DNA of 5,759 bases from Lachnospiraceae bacterium. GTDB lineage: Bacteria > Bacillota > Clostridia > Lachnospirales > Lachnospiraceae. Every line of letters starts with the position of its first letter. The first letter of the stretch is position 1. Made by a program: the position numbers and the translations under genes. This document shows, in pieces, positions 5,040 through 5,759 of the stretch. The notes under the pieces were generated by a model. It searched no databases. It saw nothing but the letters and a program-made list of their open reading frames with translations, and was not told where the DNA came from. The stretch is taken from positions 1 through 5,759 of the forward strand of contig JAFRCB010000214.1 of NCBI GenBank assembly GCA_017404585.1. Direction: 5' to 3'.

Positions 5040-5468
5040 TTAGTTATACTTAGCCTCCCTGAGCTGGGAAAGAAGGAACTCTGTCCTTGTTATCGCGGAA
5101 TTCACCTGGCGGCGCGCATCGCTTATTTTCTGCTGGACCATGAAATCCACGATAAATCCGTCAAGAAAAAAGTCGGCAAATGTCATAAAATCCCCGACGT
5201 CCACATTAATATAGTCAAGCCCCTGCACGTCACTGAGCTCCTGCTGGAACTTCCGCAGATCGATCTTGGCATCCTCAACGCAGCGGCTGGCTCCTGCCAG
5301 ACGGGCATGCTTCAGCATCCCGGTAAAGAAATTTCCGCCGATTATATCCAGAAGTCCCCAATTTCGGGCGCTGCCCAGCTTTTCATCCGCCTTCCGAAGG
5401 CTTGCCAGGGCGCGTTCACCCGCCTCGATTGCTTCCCGGATCTCTTTATCGCGATTATAATATTCCAT
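5040..5468 (-). CDS. Conserved hypothetical protein, 142 aa
   Basis: I cannot assign a function; the sequence resembles an uncharacterised protein I associate with clostridial genomes. Residues about 5-36 and 58-80 are charged helices with heptad-like spacing, likely coiled coil. Between them is NWGLLDIIGGNFFTGMLKH (36-54), rich in Gly and aromatic residues. A second hydrophobic segment, DFMTFADFFLDGFIVDFMVQ, is amphipathic rather than clearly membrane-spanning and is followed by a C-terminal helix KISDARRQVNSAITRTEFLL. No signal peptide or catalytic motif is visible. The start at 5468 is supported by GAGGAAG about 6 bases upstream, which overlaps the stop region of the RelA/SpoT-like gene. 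It is 9 bases from that gene and 2 bases from the MATE start, so the three are almost certainly one operon. A membrane-associated helical-bundle protein is a guess from shape only. Confidence 0.85.
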   Translation of the reverse strand: MEYYNRDKEIREAIEAGERALASLRKADEKLGSARNWGLLDIIGGNFFTGMLKHARLAGASRCVEDAKIDLRKFQQELSDVQGLDYINVDVGDFMTFADFFLDGFIVDFMVQQKISDARRQVNSAITRTEFLLSQLREAKYN

Positions 5469-5477
5469 TATTCTTCC

Positions 5478-5759
5478 TCACTGTGCTCCGTATACTCTCT
5501 CGAAGTACTTTGCCAGAGTTGATTTCGCCTTGTTGGTACAGACGTAATTGATCCATTTGAATGAAGGTTTCGCTTCCTCGTCCGTCACGATCGTGACCAT
5601 GTCGCCTTCATTCAGACGGGTGTGGGCCGGCATCCAGGCTTTTGTCTCATCGATCGTCGCGTACTTAAAGTGAAGGCCGATTTCATTGTGCAGCGCGAAC
5701 GCAAAGTCAAGGACCGTAGCCCCGTCATCGATAAGAAAAGCCTCCCCGTCGCGGCTGAA
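5478..5759 (-). CDS. RelA/SpoT-like protein, C-terminal TGS domain (runs off the right edge)
   Basis: The last 93 residues are visible. They begin FSRDGEAFLIDDG and continue ATVLDFAFALHNEIGLHFKY and RLNEGDMVTIVTDEEAKPS, a canonical TGS domain (about 1-66). KPSFKWINYVCTNKAKS (64-80) then matches the stretch that follows TGS in RelA/SpoT proteins (P-S-x-x-W-x-x-x-V-x-T-x-K-A-x-S), which distinguishes it from the TGS domains of threonyl-tRNA synthetase or DRG GTPases. The protein stops about 13 residues later, whereas full-length Rel enzymes continue with helical, zinc-finger/RRM and ACT regions. It is therefore a short RelA/SpoT-type protein or a truncated one. Whether an HD hydrolase or synthetase domain precedes TGS cannot be seen. 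It is the first visible gene of the operon with the 142-aa protein and the MATE pump; its promoter lies outside the window. Confidence 0.85.
   Translation of the reverse strand, partial: FSRDGEAFLIDDGATVLDFAFALHNEIGLHFKYATIDETKAWMPAHTRLNEGDMVTIVTDEEAKPSFKWINYVCTNKAKSTLAKYFERVYGAQ

Noticed and set aside
5013..5522. Plus-strand open frame of 169 codons
   Set aside because: It is antisense to the 142-aa protein and the operon junctions; the minus-strand genes have correct spacing and ribosome binding sites.

Overview
The window looks like chromosomal DNA of a low-to-medium-GC Bacillota, most likely an anaerobic member of the Clostridia. The evidence is strong GGAGG-type ribosome binding sites, sigma-A-like promoters, a yybP-ykoY riboswitch with its own intrinsic terminator, and the protein types encoded (a short RelA/SpoT-like TGS protein, a MepA/DinF-like MATE pump, a DUF2156-STAS fusion). 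No phage, insertion sequence, tRNA, rRNA or CRISPR array was found.

Layout. All genes but one are on the minus strand. From the left: the N-terminal part of a GNAT acetyltransferase running off the edge (1-201); a complete beta-class carbonic anhydrase (317-874); a 50-nt REP-like near-palindrome (976-1025) whose left arm lies inside the probable carbonic anhydrase promoter; a DUF2156-STAS fusion protein (1032-2300); and a six-helix HdeD/DUF308 membrane protein (2462-2950) followed by an intrinsic terminator. Next comes a 381-base region without a minus-strand gene. It holds the HdeD leader and then, on the plus strand, a good sigma-A promoter, a yybP-ykoY (Mn2+) riboswitch aptamer (3151-3243) and an overlapping terminator (3233-3273). 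This controls a single plus-strand gene: a 72-residue, very hydrophobic protein with no acidic residue (3332-3550). A GC-rich bidirectional terminator (3587-3615) separates it from a convergent minus-strand operon: a RelA/SpoT-like TGS C-terminus (5478-5759, partial), an uncharacterised 142-aa protein (5040-5468) and a MATE efflux pump (3679-5037), packed with gaps of 9 and 2 bases.

The most interesting unit is 3115-3615: promoter, Mn2+ aptamer, switchable terminator, strong ribosome binding site, tiny membrane protein, terminator. It is a complete one-gene transcription unit whose product does not resemble the usual yybP-ykoY targets (MntP, TerC/Alx, P-type ATPases). Established knowledge of this riboswitch class predicts that the gene is switched on when Mn2+ is high. 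That would make the product a candidate small protein of manganese homeostasis with unknown mechanism. Other items worth attention are the DUF2156-STAS fusion, the REP-like hairpin overlapping a promoter, and the operon pairing a RelA/SpoT-like protein that ends soon after its TGS domain with an unknown protein and a drug/metabolite pump.
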